Assembly: GCF_001750145.1 (NCBI RefSeq)
Contig: NZ_CP015732.1
Span: 992,001-1,056,000 of the forward strand
DNA length: 64,000 nucleotides
Reading direction: 5' to 3'
Origin: Arthrobacter sp. U41
GTDB taxonomy: Bacteria; Actinomycetota; Actinomycetes; Actinomycetales; Micrococcaceae
This document shows positions 29,556 through 38,104 of this stretch, piece after piece. The notes under the pieces were generated by a model. The model was not told where the DNA came from. It worked only from the letters and a program-made list of their open reading frames with translations, and did no database searches. The position numbers and the translations under genes were made by a program. How positions within the stretch are numbered: the stretch's first letter is position 1; the number at the start of each line of letters is the position of its first letter.

Positions 29556-30410
29556 ATGACACGTCCGCCGGCCCTCGCCGTCACCGGTTCCACCGGACAC
29601 CTCGGCGGGATGGTGGCCCGGCTGCTCGCCAACGCCGGAACCCCGCAGAGGTTGCTCGTGCGCGACCCCAGCCGGGCGCCGGCTCTGGACGACGCCCTCC
29701 CGGCGGTCATCACCTACGCCGATCCGGTGCTCGCGAAAGCAGCCCTCGAAGGGGTAACGACGCTCTTTATGGTCTCCGCCGCCGAGGCCCAGGACCGGCT
29801 GCAGCAGCACTACACCTTCGTGGACGCGGCGGCCGCAGCAGGCGTGCTGCACATTGTCTACACCTCATTTTTCGGCGCGGCAGCAGATTCCATCTTCACC
29901 CTCGGCCGGGACCACTTCGCGACCGAGGAGCACATCAAAGCCTCCGGAATGGATTTCACCTTCCTGCGCGACAACTTCTATCTTGACTTCCTGCCGTTGC
30001 TGGCGGGCGAGGACGGCGTAGTCCGCGGACCCGCCGGGGACGGCGTTATGGCGGCCGTTGCCCGGGCGGACATCGCACGCTCCGCCGTGACCGTGCTCCG
30101 GGACCCGGCCCTGCACATCGGCAGAAGCTACGATCTCACAGGCCCAGAGGACATCTCGCTGACCAGGGCCGCGGAACTCCTCACCGCCGGGACCGGCCGG
30201 ACCATCACCTTCCACAATGAGACGCTCGAGGAGGCCTACGCCTCGCGGGTGCCCTACGGTGCTCCGCCCTGGCAGGTGGACGCCTGGGTGAGCACCTATA
30301 CGGCGATCGCCGCCGGGGAGCTCGCCGGGCCGACGTCGGCGGTGCACGAACTCACCGGCCGCGAACCGCTGGGCCTGGCGCAGTTCCTGGCCGAGTCGCA
30401 CACGATTTAA
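29556..30410 (+). CDS. NmrA/QorB-like NAD(P)-binding oxidoreductase
   Basis: The 284-residue atypical SDR has an N-terminal Rossmann motif TGSTGHLGG (residues 10-18) followed by LLVRDPSRAP, the pattern of NmrA-like and QorB-like NAD(P)H quinone reductases. The middle part has VVYTSFF-like IVYTSFFGA, and no classical YxxxK site is obvious. It follows the aldo/keto reductase by 3 bp. Quinone reduction or redox sensing are the usual roles; which applies here is not evident. Confidence 0.85.
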   Translation: MTRPPALAVTGSTGHLGGMVARLLANAGTPQRLLVRDPSRAPALDDALPAVITYADPVLAKAALEGVTTLFMVSAAEAQDRLQQHYTFVDAAAAAGVLHIVYTSFFGAAADSIFTLGRDHFATEEHIKASGMDFTFLRDNFYLDFLPLLAGEDGVVRGPAGDGVMAAVARADIARSAVTVLRDPALHIGRSYDLTGPEDISLTRAAELLTAGTGRTITFHNETLEEAYASRVPYGAPPWQVDAWVSTYTAIAAGELAGPTSAVHELTGREPLGLAQFLAESHTI

Positions 30411-30480
30411 TCACCCGCGGGCGCCGCCGGACCGGCCCAGTATTGACGGCTTCCGGGCTGCGGCGTAGACCTGAAGGCAG

Positions 30481-31659
30481 GTGACACCGGTCCACAACCG
30501 GACCGGTCCGGAGCAGAATCGCAATGCCATGCCCAAGCAAATGTCCCGACACTCTTCCATTTTGAAAACACCCCGCCACGGACGGAAGCTCACGCCGCAC
30601 CCTGGCGAACCCAGCCACGGCCCGCTGACGGCGGAGGAACTCCAGCTCGCCGTGCGGAATCACTCGATGCCGCTGGAGGCCCTGCGCAATGACACCACCC
30701 CGCCCGGGCTGCACTACCTGCTGAACCATTTCGACATCCCGTTCATTGATGCCGAGCATTGGCACCTCCAAATAGGCGGTGCCGTGCAGCGGTCCCTGGA
30801 GCTGAACCTCAAAGCGCTCCGCCGGGCGCCGAGCATCAGCGTGCCCGTGACCCTGGAATGCGCCGGCAATGGCCGCTCCCTGTTGCGGCCACGACCGCTG
30901 AGCCAGCCCTGGCAGCTCGAGGCCGTCGGCACCGCCGTCTGGACCGGGGTCCCGCTCGCCTACCTGCTGGCCCAGTCCGGCGTGGATGAGGATGCCGTGG
31001 AGGTGGTGTTCACGGGCGCCGACAGCGGGGTCCAGGGTGGCGTCCGGCAGCAGTTCGCCCGGAGCCTCCCGATTGCCGAGGCGCTGCGGCCGGACATCGT
31101 GCTGGCCTACCGGATGAACGGCAATGAGCTGCCGCCGCAGCATGGCTACCCGTTGCGGCTGGTGGTCCCGGGCTGGTACGGCATGGCGAGCGTGAAGTGG
31201 CTCTCCTCGATCAGGGTAGTGACCAAGCCGTTCGACGGCTTCCAGCAAACGGTCGCGTACCGCTACCAGCAGGACGCGGACGACCCCGGCATTCCCGTCA
31301 GCTGGATCAGGGTCCGCTCGCTGATGATCCCGCCGGGCGTGCCGGACTTCTTCACCCGGAGCCGGATCGTGCCGGCCGGGCCGGTGATGCTGACGGGCCG
31401 GGCGTGGTCCGGGGAAGGTGCGGTGCAGCGCGTCGAGGTGGGGATCGACGGCAAGTGGGCGCCGGCCCAGCTGGAACATCCCGCCGCGCCCTTCGCGTGG
31501 TGCGCCTGGTCCCTGCCGTGGGTGGCCGACCCCGGCGAACACGAGTTGGCCTGCCGCGCCACGGACGCCACCGGCGCGACCCAGCCGCTGGAGCAGGTCT
31601 GGAACTACCAGGGCATGGGCAACAACGTGGTGCAGCGGATCAAGGTTACGGTGGAGTAG
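30481..31659 (+). CDS. Molybdopterin-dependent sulfite oxidase-like oxidoreductase
   Basis: The protein is about 392 residues. The Mo-pterin domain holds the catalytic cysteine in VTLECAGNGR, and YPLRLVVPGWYGMASVKWL is the conserved substrate-site block; the C-terminal dimerisation domain ends WNYQGMGNN. There is no haem domain and no signal peptide, so it is probably cytoplasmic with an unknown electron partner. The start is uncertain: GTG at 30481 has GAAGG close by, and ATG at 30529 gives a shorter N-terminus; both precede the conserved core. Confidence 0.88.
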   Translation: MTPVHNRTGPEQNRNAMPKQMSRHSSILKTPRHGRKLTPHPGEPSHGPLTAEELQLAVRNHSMPLEALRNDTTPPGLHYLLNHFDIPFIDAEHWHLQIGGAVQRSLELNLKALRRAPSISVPVTLECAGNGRSLLRPRPLSQPWQLEAVGTAVWTGVPLAYLLAQSGVDEDAVEVVFTGADSGVQGGVRQQFARSLPIAEALRPDIVLAYRMNGNELPPQHGYPLRLVVPGWYGMASVKWLSSIRVVTKPFDGFQQTVAYRYQQDADDPGIPVSWIRVRSLMIPPGVPDFFTRSRIVPAGPVMLTGRAWSGEGAVQRVEVGIDGKWAPAQLEHPAAPFAWCAWSLPWVADPGEHELACRATDATGATQPLEQVWNYQGMGNNVVQRIKVTVE

Positions 31660-31668
31660 GCGGCGCGT

Positions 31669-32196
31669 TCAGCAGCCCTCGAAGTCGATGAGCACCTTTA
31701 CCTTGTCCGCCGAGGCTGATGAGGGGTCGAAGGTGTAGCCCAGCCACTCCCGGGCGAGCCGGCGGGCCAGTTCCACTCCGACCACGCGCTGGCCCATCGT
31801 CAGGACCTGGCAGTCGTTGGACAGCACCGACCGCTCCACGCTAAACGAGTCATGGGCGGTGGCCGCGCGAATGCCGTCCACTTTGTTCGCGGCTATGGCC
31901 ACACCGATCCCCGTGCCGCAGAACAGGATGGCCCGGTCCGCGTGCCCGTCCCGGATCAGCTCGCCGGCCGCGATGCCCACGTACGGGTAGGGCCGGGTGA
32001 ACTCCTCGGGTGCGTCGCTGCGGTTGACACCGATGTCGATGATCTCGCTGACCCGCGGGTCCGCCCGGAGATCCTCCAGAATCCGGTTCTTGTAGTCAAC
32101 ACCCGCCTCGTCGGCGCCAAGGACGAGCCTGATGCCCGCCGGAAATCCTTCCGGCACAACGGCTGTGGTTTCGATGCCGGTCAGCGCGCGGCTCAC
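31669..32196 (-). CDS. RpiB/LacAB-type sugar-phosphate isomerase
   Basis: The 175-residue isomerase of the ribose-5-phosphate isomerase B family interconverts an aldose and a ketose phosphate. I see LVLGADEAGVDYKNRI at the N-terminus, the active-site block FCGTGIGVAIAANK, and SNDCQVLTMGQRVVG. The catalytic Cys is the C of FCGTG. The GTG start overlaps the kinase stop (GTGA), so it is coupled to the DhaK-DhaL kinase, as in tetrulose catabolism where an RpiB paralogue acts on erythrulose-4-phosphate. The true substrate is not settled by sequence. Confidence 0.9.
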   Translation of the reverse strand: MSRALTGIETTAVVPEGFPAGIRLVLGADEAGVDYKNRILEDLRADPRVSEIIDIGVNRSDAPEEFTRPYPYVGIAAGELIRDGHADRAILFCGTGIGVAIAANKVDGIRAATAHDSFSVERSVLSNDCQVLTMGQRVVGVELARRLAREWLGYTFDPSSASADKVKVLIDFEGC

Positions 32197-33934
32197 GAGC
32201 GTGCCCCTGCCGGCTGCCGCACCGCAGCAAGGTGCGGTCCCATGACGCGGAAGATCATCGCCAGGGAGGTCGCTCCCGGATCGGGCGTCCCCACGCTCTT
32301 GTCCGCAAGCGGACGGGCGCGTCCCTTGCGCGGACGCAGGGCTGCGGTGGCTTCCGCCGCCGAGGCAGCCGCGTCGGCCGCCGCCTCCCACATCAACCCC
32401 GGTGCGGACCCCTCCGCCGCTTTCCGGCGAAACATTTCCGTGAACGGGACGAGGGCGTCCACCATGGTCTTGTCGCCGATCTCGGCCTGGCCAAGTTCAA
32501 CAATCCGGGACGCAAAGGACTGAACCGCGGCGGCGAGCTCATCCACGCCGGGGGCGTGGTCGTTGCCAAGGGACTCTCCGAAGGCCCGGAGCCCGGCACC
32601 CCAGAGCACGCCGGAGGTGCCGCCGGCCTTGTCGGCCCAGGCGTCACCTGCCGCGACCAGCACCTGGCCGGCACCCGCGCCGCGGGTCACCGCCTCCACG
32701 GCTGCGGCGGCTGCCGCGTCGACCCCCCGGACCATTCCCCGCCCGTGGTCCCCGTCTCCGGCAACAGCATCAAGGTCGCCCAGGCGCTGCTCTGCACCGT
32801 GCAGTGCTTCGCGGGCGGCGCCCAAGGCAGCAACGCAGTGATCCGCATAGGCCTGCGAACCGTCCCCGGCCTCAAACGCCTCCGTATCAGCGGCGTCATC
32901 GGCCGTCGGCCCGGCGGAGGAGTCCCCCGCCAGCGGTGCCGCCGAACCCCGCCGGTAGGCCGGGGTCTCCGCCGGTGCCGTCCAGAGGGGTTCCAGCTCC
33001 TCATCCAGCCACGTGACTGTCAGTGAGACGCCCGCCATGTCCAGGCTCGTGACCAGTTCGCCGACCTCCGGCATCACGAGTGTGTAACCTGCGGCGCGCA
33101 GCAGCGGGGCGACGGTCAGCCACAGCACAAACAGCTCTTCGTGCTTGGTGGATCCGAGCCCGTTGAGGAGCACGGCGATCCGCCGTCCGGCGCCGTGCGG
33201 GGTTTCCGCGAGCACCCGGGTCACGAGTTCCTGGCCCAGCTCCCTCGCCGGCGGCAGTTCGGTGTCGAAGAGCCCGGGCTCGCCGTGGATCCCCAGGCCC
33301 AGGCCCATCTTCCTGTCCTCAAGAGTGAACAGCGGAGCCTCGGCTCCCGGGAAAGTGCAGCCATGGAACGCGCTTCCGATGCTCCGGGTCAGTTCATTCG
33401 CCTTGCGGCCCACCCGGACGACGTCGGCCAGGCTGGCTCCGGCCTCGGCAGCGGCCCCATGACCTTGAAAACGGTGAAGTCCCCGGCGATGCCGCGGCGT
33501 TTGCCGGACTCCGACGGCGGGGCGCTGGCGATGTCGTCCGTCACCAGGACGTTCTCCACGGCAATCCCCTCGGCGGCCAGGCGTTCGCTGGCCATGCCGA
33601 AGTTCATCACGTCACCGGCGTAGTTGCCGTAGGCGAAGACGACGCCGGCGCCGTTCTCCGCGGTCCTGGCCACGGAATACGCCTGCTGGGCCGAGGGCGA
33701 GGTGAAGATGTTTCCCACCACGGCGCCGTCGGCCAGTCCCGCACCGATCAGTCCGGCGAAGGCCGGGTAGTGGCCTGAGCCGCCGCCGGCCAGCACCGCT
33801 ACTTTCGAGTGTCCGGACCGCCGGCGGCGGACGGCGCCGCCGGGCACCTGGCGGACCAGGTCCGAGTGGAGGTCGCAGAAGCCCGCGAGGGCTTCCTCGG
33901 CAAAGTCGGAGGGGTCGTTGAATATTCTGGTCAT
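32193..33934 (-). pseudogene. DhaK-DhaL (dihydroxyacetone/erythrulose-type) kinase, frameshifted
   Basis: The first part (33934 to about 33458, start MTRIFNDPSDFAEEAL) is a DhaK domain with GGGSGHYPAFAGLIG. At a run of four C (33455-33458) the frame shifts: one extra base would restore VMGAAAEAGASLADVVRVGRK and join the second part, which contains the substrate-binding His in GSAFHGCTFPG and the ATP-binding DhaL domain with DGDHGRGM. As it stands the protein ends early at MN-TGA after the shift. The restored protein would be about 580 residues. Either a real one-base deletion or a sequencing error explains this. It sits between an SDR and the RpiB gene in a sugar operon. Confidence 0.85.
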
Positions 33935-33968
33935 CTTGGGGCTCTCTAAGCTTCGGCTGCGAAGGCTG

Positions 33969-34745
33969 CTAGTGGATGTGGCTTCCGCCGTTGATGTCGA
34001 TGGTGGTTCCGGTGAGGTAGGCGGACTCTTCGGAGGACAGGAACGTGATAACGGCCGCGATTTCCTCGGTGGTGGCGTTCCTGCCCACAGGGATACCGGC
34101 GTTGATGGCGGCCTCCTGCTCGTCCGTGCTGCCGACCCGGATGTTGGTGTCCACCGCGCCGGGCGTGATGGCGTTGACGGTGACGCCGGTGCTGCCGATT
34201 TCACGGGCCAATGCCTTGGTAAAACCGAGGATGGCGGCTTTGGCGGCGGAGTAGGGGACTTTGCCGAAGACGCCGCCGCCGCGCTGGGCCGAGACGGAGG
34301 ACATGTTGACGATCCGGCCCCAGCCGCTGGCAATCATGTCCGGCAGGAAAGCCTTCGTGACGAGGTAGGTGCCCGTGGAATTCACTGCCATGACCTTGTT
34401 CCACAGCTCCAGGGTGGTTTCCAGGAACGGCACCGGCGAGGTGATGCCGGCGATGTTGGCCAGGGCGCCGACCGGGGGAAGGTTGCCGGAACCGACTTCG
34501 GCCGCGACGGCCCGGTAGGCGGCGTTGACCGATTCCTCGTTGGCGACGTCGATCTCGTGGCCGAACGCCGGGACGTTGAATTCGTTGCCGATCTCCGCGG
34601 CGACCTTGGCGGACTTCTCGCCGTCGAGGTCCAGGATCACGACGGCCCAGCCGTCGCTGGCGTAGCGGCGTGCGGTGGTGATGCCGATGCCGCGGTCCGA
34701 GGTGGCTCCGGTCAGGACGGCGGTGCGCTGGATGGTGTTGCTCAT
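33969..34745 (-). CDS. Short-chain dehydrogenase/reductase, sugar cluster
   Basis: The 258-residue classical SDR has the cofactor motif TGATSDRGIGITTA, a DLDGEKSAK segment after beta-2 that suggests NAD, the NAG-like block ANIAGITSP, the catalytic Ser in NMSSVSAQ and the YSAAK pair. It ends with the usual SAYLTGTTIDINGG. The ATG at 34745 is preceded by CAAGGAGC. It lies upstream of the kinase in the same operon, so it probably oxidises or reduces a polyol or ketose in the pathway. Confidence 0.9.
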   Translation of the reverse strand: MSNTIQRTAVLTGATSDRGIGITTARRYASDGWAVVILDLDGEKSAKVAAEIGNEFNVPAFGHEIDVANEESVNAAYRAVAAEVGSGNLPPVGALANIAGITSPVPFLETTLELWNKVMAVNSTGTYLVTKAFLPDMIASGWGRIVNMSSVSAQRGGGVFGKVPYSAAKAAILGFTKALAREIGSTGVTVNAITPGAVDTNIRVGSTDEQEAAINAGIPVGRNATTEEIAAVITFLSSEESAYLTGTTIDINGGSHIH

Positions 34746-34790
34746 GATGCTCCTTGAATGGTGTGTGCTGTGACTGTTGCTGGGATCGAT

Positions 34791-34838
34791 TGCTCCGCAA
34801 CTGCCGTTTTGAGGGCTCATAACGGCAGTTACGGAGCA
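34791..34838. repeat. 18-bp inverted repeat between operon genes
   Basis: The arms 34791-34808 and 34821-34838 (TGCTCCGCAACTGCCGTT and its near-complement, one mismatch) flank a 12-bp centre. It sits in the 101-bp gap between the TIM-barrel isomerase stop and the SDR start, on one transcript. It may set relative expression by stalling or mRNA protection. It does not share arm sequence with the 61-65 bp palindrome family. Confidence 0.85.
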
Positions 34839-34846
34839 GCCGGTGG

Positions 34847-35671
34847 TCAGATGAGGTCGGTGATGAAACTGGCGGCCTTGGCGGCCGCGGCGGGGCGTTC
34901 CCCGTGGGTGACGTCACGGGTTTCGAGTTCGAGCGAGAAATGGCCGGTATAACCCTGCGCCGCGAGGCTGCGGAGTCCTGCGGCGAAGTCCGCGTGCCCG
35001 TTGCCGATGCTGAGGTTGATGTTGCCCGGGACTGCGTCGCGCAGGTGGACGTGGGAAATCCGTCCCTCGTGGCGCCGGAGGTACTCGAGGGGCTCCTCGC
35101 CGGCGGCCACGATGTGGCTGAAGTCCATGACGATTCCGACGCCGGACCCGGCCAGCCGCTGGGCGAGCAGTTCGGCGCGCTCGAGGTTCCAGCAGAACCG
35201 GAGGAAGTGCAGCGATTCGGTCCAGACTTCGACGCCGAACCCGGCCGCACGCTGCCCGGCGTGGATCAGTCCGGCAGCGACGGCGTCCAGGTCCTCCTCC
35301 AGGCTCCGGCCCGGTTCGTGGTTCAGGGCTCCGCAGGGAAGAACCAGCGCCCTCGCTCCAGTGTCGGCCGTGAGGGTGAGCAGCGCCGCCAGGTGCCGTT
35401 CGCGGGCCGCCTCCCCGCCGGCGTCGAGTACCGCGTTGAGGTCCCCGATGTCTCCGTTGACCGAGCGCACCCGGAGGCCGGAGGCCGCGACCTCGGCCGC
35501 AACGACTGCGACGGCGGGCAGGTCAAGTTCGTAGGGGACGTGGTCGCAGACGCCGGGGAGGGCGCCAAGGTCGATTTCCTCGAAGCCGAGCTCCGTCATG
35601 GTGCGGAGCGCCGTGGGCAGGTCCTGGTGCCGGAAACTGATGGACGAGCAGCCGAGTCGGGAGTTGAACAT
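34847..35671 (-). CDS. Sugar phosphate isomerase/epimerase-like TIM-barrel protein
   Basis: The 274-residue xylose-isomerase-like TIM barrel has metal-site candidates VWTESLHFLRF (Glu), IVMDFSHIVAAG (Asp/His), ISHVHLRDAVPG (His/Asp) and FSLELETRD (Glu), the usual four-ligand set of the AP-endonuclease-2 superfamily. The ATG giving MFNSRLGCSSIS has AGAGGA upstream; an ATG 21 bp earlier has none. It is the first gene of the leftward arm of the sugar cluster and faces the transporter operon across an operator region. It may isomerise or epimerise the imported sugar. Confidence 0.87.
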   Translation of the reverse strand: MFNSRLGCSSISFRHQDLPTALRTMTELGFEEIDLGALPGVCDHVPYELDLPAVAVVAAEVAASGLRVRSVNGDIGDLNAVLDAGGEAARERHLAALLTLTADTGARALVLPCGALNHEPGRSLEEDLDAVAAGLIHAGQRAAGFGVEVWTESLHFLRFCWNLERAELLAQRLAGSGVGIVMDFSHIVAAGEEPLEYLRRHEGRISHVHLRDAVPGNINLSIGNGHADFAAGLRSLAAQGYTGHFSLELETRDVTHGERPAAAAKAASFITDLI

Positions 35672-35735
35672 CGTCGTTGATCCTCTGGTCATGCCCGGGG
35701 GCGGTGGTGATGCAGACCACAGTACGGAAGCTTAC

Positions 35736-35770
35736 TGTCAACAGTCAACCTTTGAAGTTGACTGTTGACA
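35736..35770. promoter_or_regulatory. Operator palindrome for a FadR-type GntR regulator
   Basis: Perfect 14-bp arms TGTCAACAGTCAAC (35736-35749) and GTTGACTGTTGACA (35757-35770) are separated by 7 bp, in the divergent promoter region between the isomerase and the transporter. The same half-site TGTTGAC/GTCAACA appears at 39172-39195 before the regulator gene. FadR-type regulators bind short GTNNAC-centred palindromes, which these contain. Confidence 0.75.
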
Positions 35771-35805
35771 ATGACATGAGGCGCGGGTCACACTGGCGTA
35801 TCATT

Positions 35806-35820
35806 TGTTAACAGTCGACA
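35806..35820. promoter_or_regulatory. Second GntR-type operator candidate
   Basis: TGTTAACAGTCGACA is an imperfect palindrome 45 bp upstream of the transporter ATG, with the same GTNNAC-like half-sites as the nearby 14-bp-arm palindrome. Its place between the likely promoter and the start fits repression of the transporter-transketolase operon. Confidence 0.6.
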
Positions 35821-35864
35821 GTGATGGCGCTGAGGCGTCAGCCGCTATTCGAAAGGGATTCACC

Positions 35865-37202
35865 ATGAGCAACGAAGCTCTGAACATGAGGGGGCCGGTC
35901 CACGGCACCAAGGACGCAAAGCGGGTCGCCATCGGCTCCGGCGTCGGCGCAGTGATCGAGACCTATGACTTCATTGGTTTCGGCACGGCAGCTGCCCTGT
36001 ACTTCGGCACGGCGTTTTTCCCGACCGGCGACCCGGTAACGGGAACCCTTGCCGCCTTCGCCACGCTGGGCGTCGGCTTTGCCGCCCGGCCCATCGGCGG
36101 CATCATCGGCGGCCACCTCGGCGACAAGCTCGGCCGCAAACCCGTCCTTGTCGCATCGCTGATCCTTATGGGCATCGCAACGTTCATGATCGGCCTGCTC
36201 CCCACCTACAGCCAGGTTGGCCTGCTGGCCCCCGCATTGCTCGTCTTCGTCCGTATCGTCCAGGGCCTGGCTTTCGGTGCCGAGTGGGGCGGCGCGATCC
36301 TGATGAGCTACGAACACGCCCCGTGGAAGGCCAAGGGCCGGTACACCGGCATCGTCCAGGCCGGATTCCCGGTCGGGCTGCTGCTGGCCAACCTCGTCTT
36401 CCTCTTCAGTGTCCAGCTCGGCGGTGAACTGGCCTGGCGCATCCCGTTCCTGGCCAGCATTGTGCTCGTCGCCGTCGGCCTGATCATCCGTTCCAAGGTC
36501 CCCGAGTCCCCCGTCTTTGACGAGGTCAAGGACAGCGGCGCCATCGTGAAGTCGCCGATCGTCGAGGTCATCAAGACCGACTGGCGCAACATCGTCAAGG
36601 GGATCGGTCTCCGCATTGCCGAGACCGCAGGCTACGCCGTATCCATCACCTACATGATTTCCTACCTTCACACCCAGCAGCTGGCTGACAAGACCCAGAC
36701 CCTGGTGGCCCTCTGCATCGCTTCGGCGATCGGCATCTTTGCCACAATGGCCTGGGCCCGCCTGACGGACAGGATCGGCCGCCGCCCCCTCTACATCTGG
36801 TCCTGCGCTTTCGCCCTGCTGTTCGGTCTCCCGATGTTCATGCTGGTCAATACCGGCCTGTTCATCTTGATCATCGCCACGCTCGCGATCTCCTACGCCG
36901 TGTGCCAGAACTCCCTCGCCGGCGCCCAGGGCGCCTGGTTCCCGGAGCTCTTCCAGGCGAAAACCCGCGCGTCCGGCGCCTCGCTTGCCTACCAGATTTC
37001 GGCCATGGTTTCCGGCTTCACGCCGTTCATCACTACGCTGCTGTTCGTCAGCTTCGGCTGGATGGGCCCGGCATTGCTCTTCAGCTTCTACGCCGCCATC
37101 GGGCTCTGGGCCGCCGTCGTCACCCGCGAAACCTGGGGCAAGCGTGAGCGCCAGCTCGCGGACCAGGCCAGCAAAAGCACCCCCGAGCTGGTGAACTTCT
37201 GA
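35865..37202 (+). CDS. MHS-family metabolite:H+ symporter (MFS)
   Basis: The 445-residue major-facilitator transporter has 12 predicted membrane segments. MHS-family features include GAVIETYDFIGFGTAAALYF in the first helix, GGHLGDKLGRKPVL in loop 2-3, the ARPIGG stretch and RFQG-like RIVQGLAFGAEWGGA. It imports a small organic solute with protons. The ATG at 35865 has GAAAGG upstream. Its stop overlaps the ATG of the transketolase N-terminal subunit (TGATG), so it likely brings in the substrate of this pathway. Confidence 0.9.
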   Translation: MSNEALNMRGPVHGTKDAKRVAIGSGVGAVIETYDFIGFGTAAALYFGTAFFPTGDPVTGTLAAFATLGVGFAARPIGGIIGGHLGDKLGRKPVLVASLILMGIATFMIGLLPTYSQVGLLAPALLVFVRIVQGLAFGAEWGGAILMSYEHAPWKAKGRYTGIVQAGFPVGLLLANLVFLFSVQLGGELAWRIPFLASIVLVAVGLIIRSKVPESPVFDEVKDSGAIVKSPIVEVIKTDWRNIVKGIGLRIAETAGYAVSITYMISYLHTQQLADKTQTLVALCIASAIGIFATMAWARLTDRIGRRPLYIWSCAFALLFGLPMFMLVNTGLFILIIATLAISYAVCQNSLAGAQGAWFPELFQAKTRASGASLAYQISAMVSGFTPFITTLLFVSFGWMGPALLFSFYAAIGLWAAVVTRETWGKRERQLADQASKSTPELVNF

Positions 37203-38104
37203 TGGCCACGGCTGAAGCGCTGCACACAGCCGCGCGGCTTCCCGGCGAGACCGCAACCGAGCGCACAGCGCGCGTCAGCGGCGCCGCGTACCGGATCCGG
37301 CACCACGCCCTGAACATGGGCGAGGTCCAGGGCCAGGGCTACGTAGGCCAGGCCCTGGGCGCGGCGGACATGCTCGCCGCCGTGTACGCGGACCAGCTCA
37401 GGTTCCGCCCCGACGATCCGGAGTGGGAGGAACGTGACCGGTTCCTGCTCTCCACCGGCCACTACGCCATCGGGCACTACGCGGCGCTGGCCGAGGCCGG
37501 GATCCTCCCGGTCGAGGAACTGGACACCTACGGCTCGGACGATTCCCGGCTGCCGATGTCCGGAATGTCCACCTACACCCCCGGCATGGAAATCTCGGGC
37601 GGGTCGCTGGGCCACGGTCTCTCCATCGCAGTCGGCATCGCCCTGGGCCTGCGCCACCAGGGCTCCACGTCCAGGGTCTACAACTTCCTCTCCGACGGCG
37701 AACTCGACGAGGGCTCCACCTGGGAGGCCGCGATGGGCGCCCACCACCACCAGCTCGGCAACCTGACCGCGATGGTGGACATCAACGCCCTGCAGGCCGA
37801 CGGGAAAACGGACACCGTGCTCCGCACCGAACCCGTGACCGAAAAGTGGGAGGCCTTCGGCTGGTACACCCGGCGCGTGGACGGCAACGACATCGGCGCC
37901 CTATTGACAGCGTTCGACAACGCCGCCGACCAGGCAGCCGTCACGGGACGGCCTTCCGTGATCCTGTGCGACACGAAGGTCGGCCGCGGCGTGCCGCTGC
38001 TGGAGGACCGGGAAAAGGCGCACTTCATGCGCATCGAGGAACACGAATGGCAGACCTGCCGCGAGCAGTTGACTGCGGGATACGAAGAAAAGGCCAGCCG
38101 ATGA
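37202..38104 (+). CDS. Transketolase, N-terminal subunit (TPP-binding)
   Basis: The 300-residue thiamine-diphosphate domain of a split transketolase has the TPP motif SDGELDEGSTWEAAMGAHHHQLGNL-like block (residues 160-185; GDG appears as SDGEL) and MVDINALQADGKTD. HYAIGHYAAL and GSLGHGLSIAVGIA are conserved substrate and cofactor regions. It must pair with the C-terminal subunit encoded 4 bp overlapping downstream. Split transketolases of this kind act in central metabolism of some phyla and in dedicated pathways (apulose-4-phosphate, sulfofructose); the cluster suggests a dedicated role. Confidence 0.92.
   Translation: MATAEALHTAARLPGETATERTARVSGAAYRIRHHALNMGEVQGQGYVGQALGAADMLAAVYADQLRFRPDDPEWEERDRFLLSTGHYAIGHYAALAEAGILPVEELDTYGSDDSRLPMSGMSTYTPGMEISGGSLGHGLSIAVGIALGLRHQGSTSRVYNFLSDGELDEGSTWEAAMGAHHHQLGNLTAMVDINALQADGKTDTVLRTEPVTEKWEAFGWYTRRVDGNDIGALLTAFDNAADQAAVTGRPSVILCDTKVGRGVPLLEDREKAHFMRIEEHEWQTCREQLTAGYEEKASR

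Noticed and set aside
35838..37256. A 472-codon leftward open frame opposite the MHS transporter
   Set aside because: It has shadow composition without domains; the transporter on the other strand is clear.
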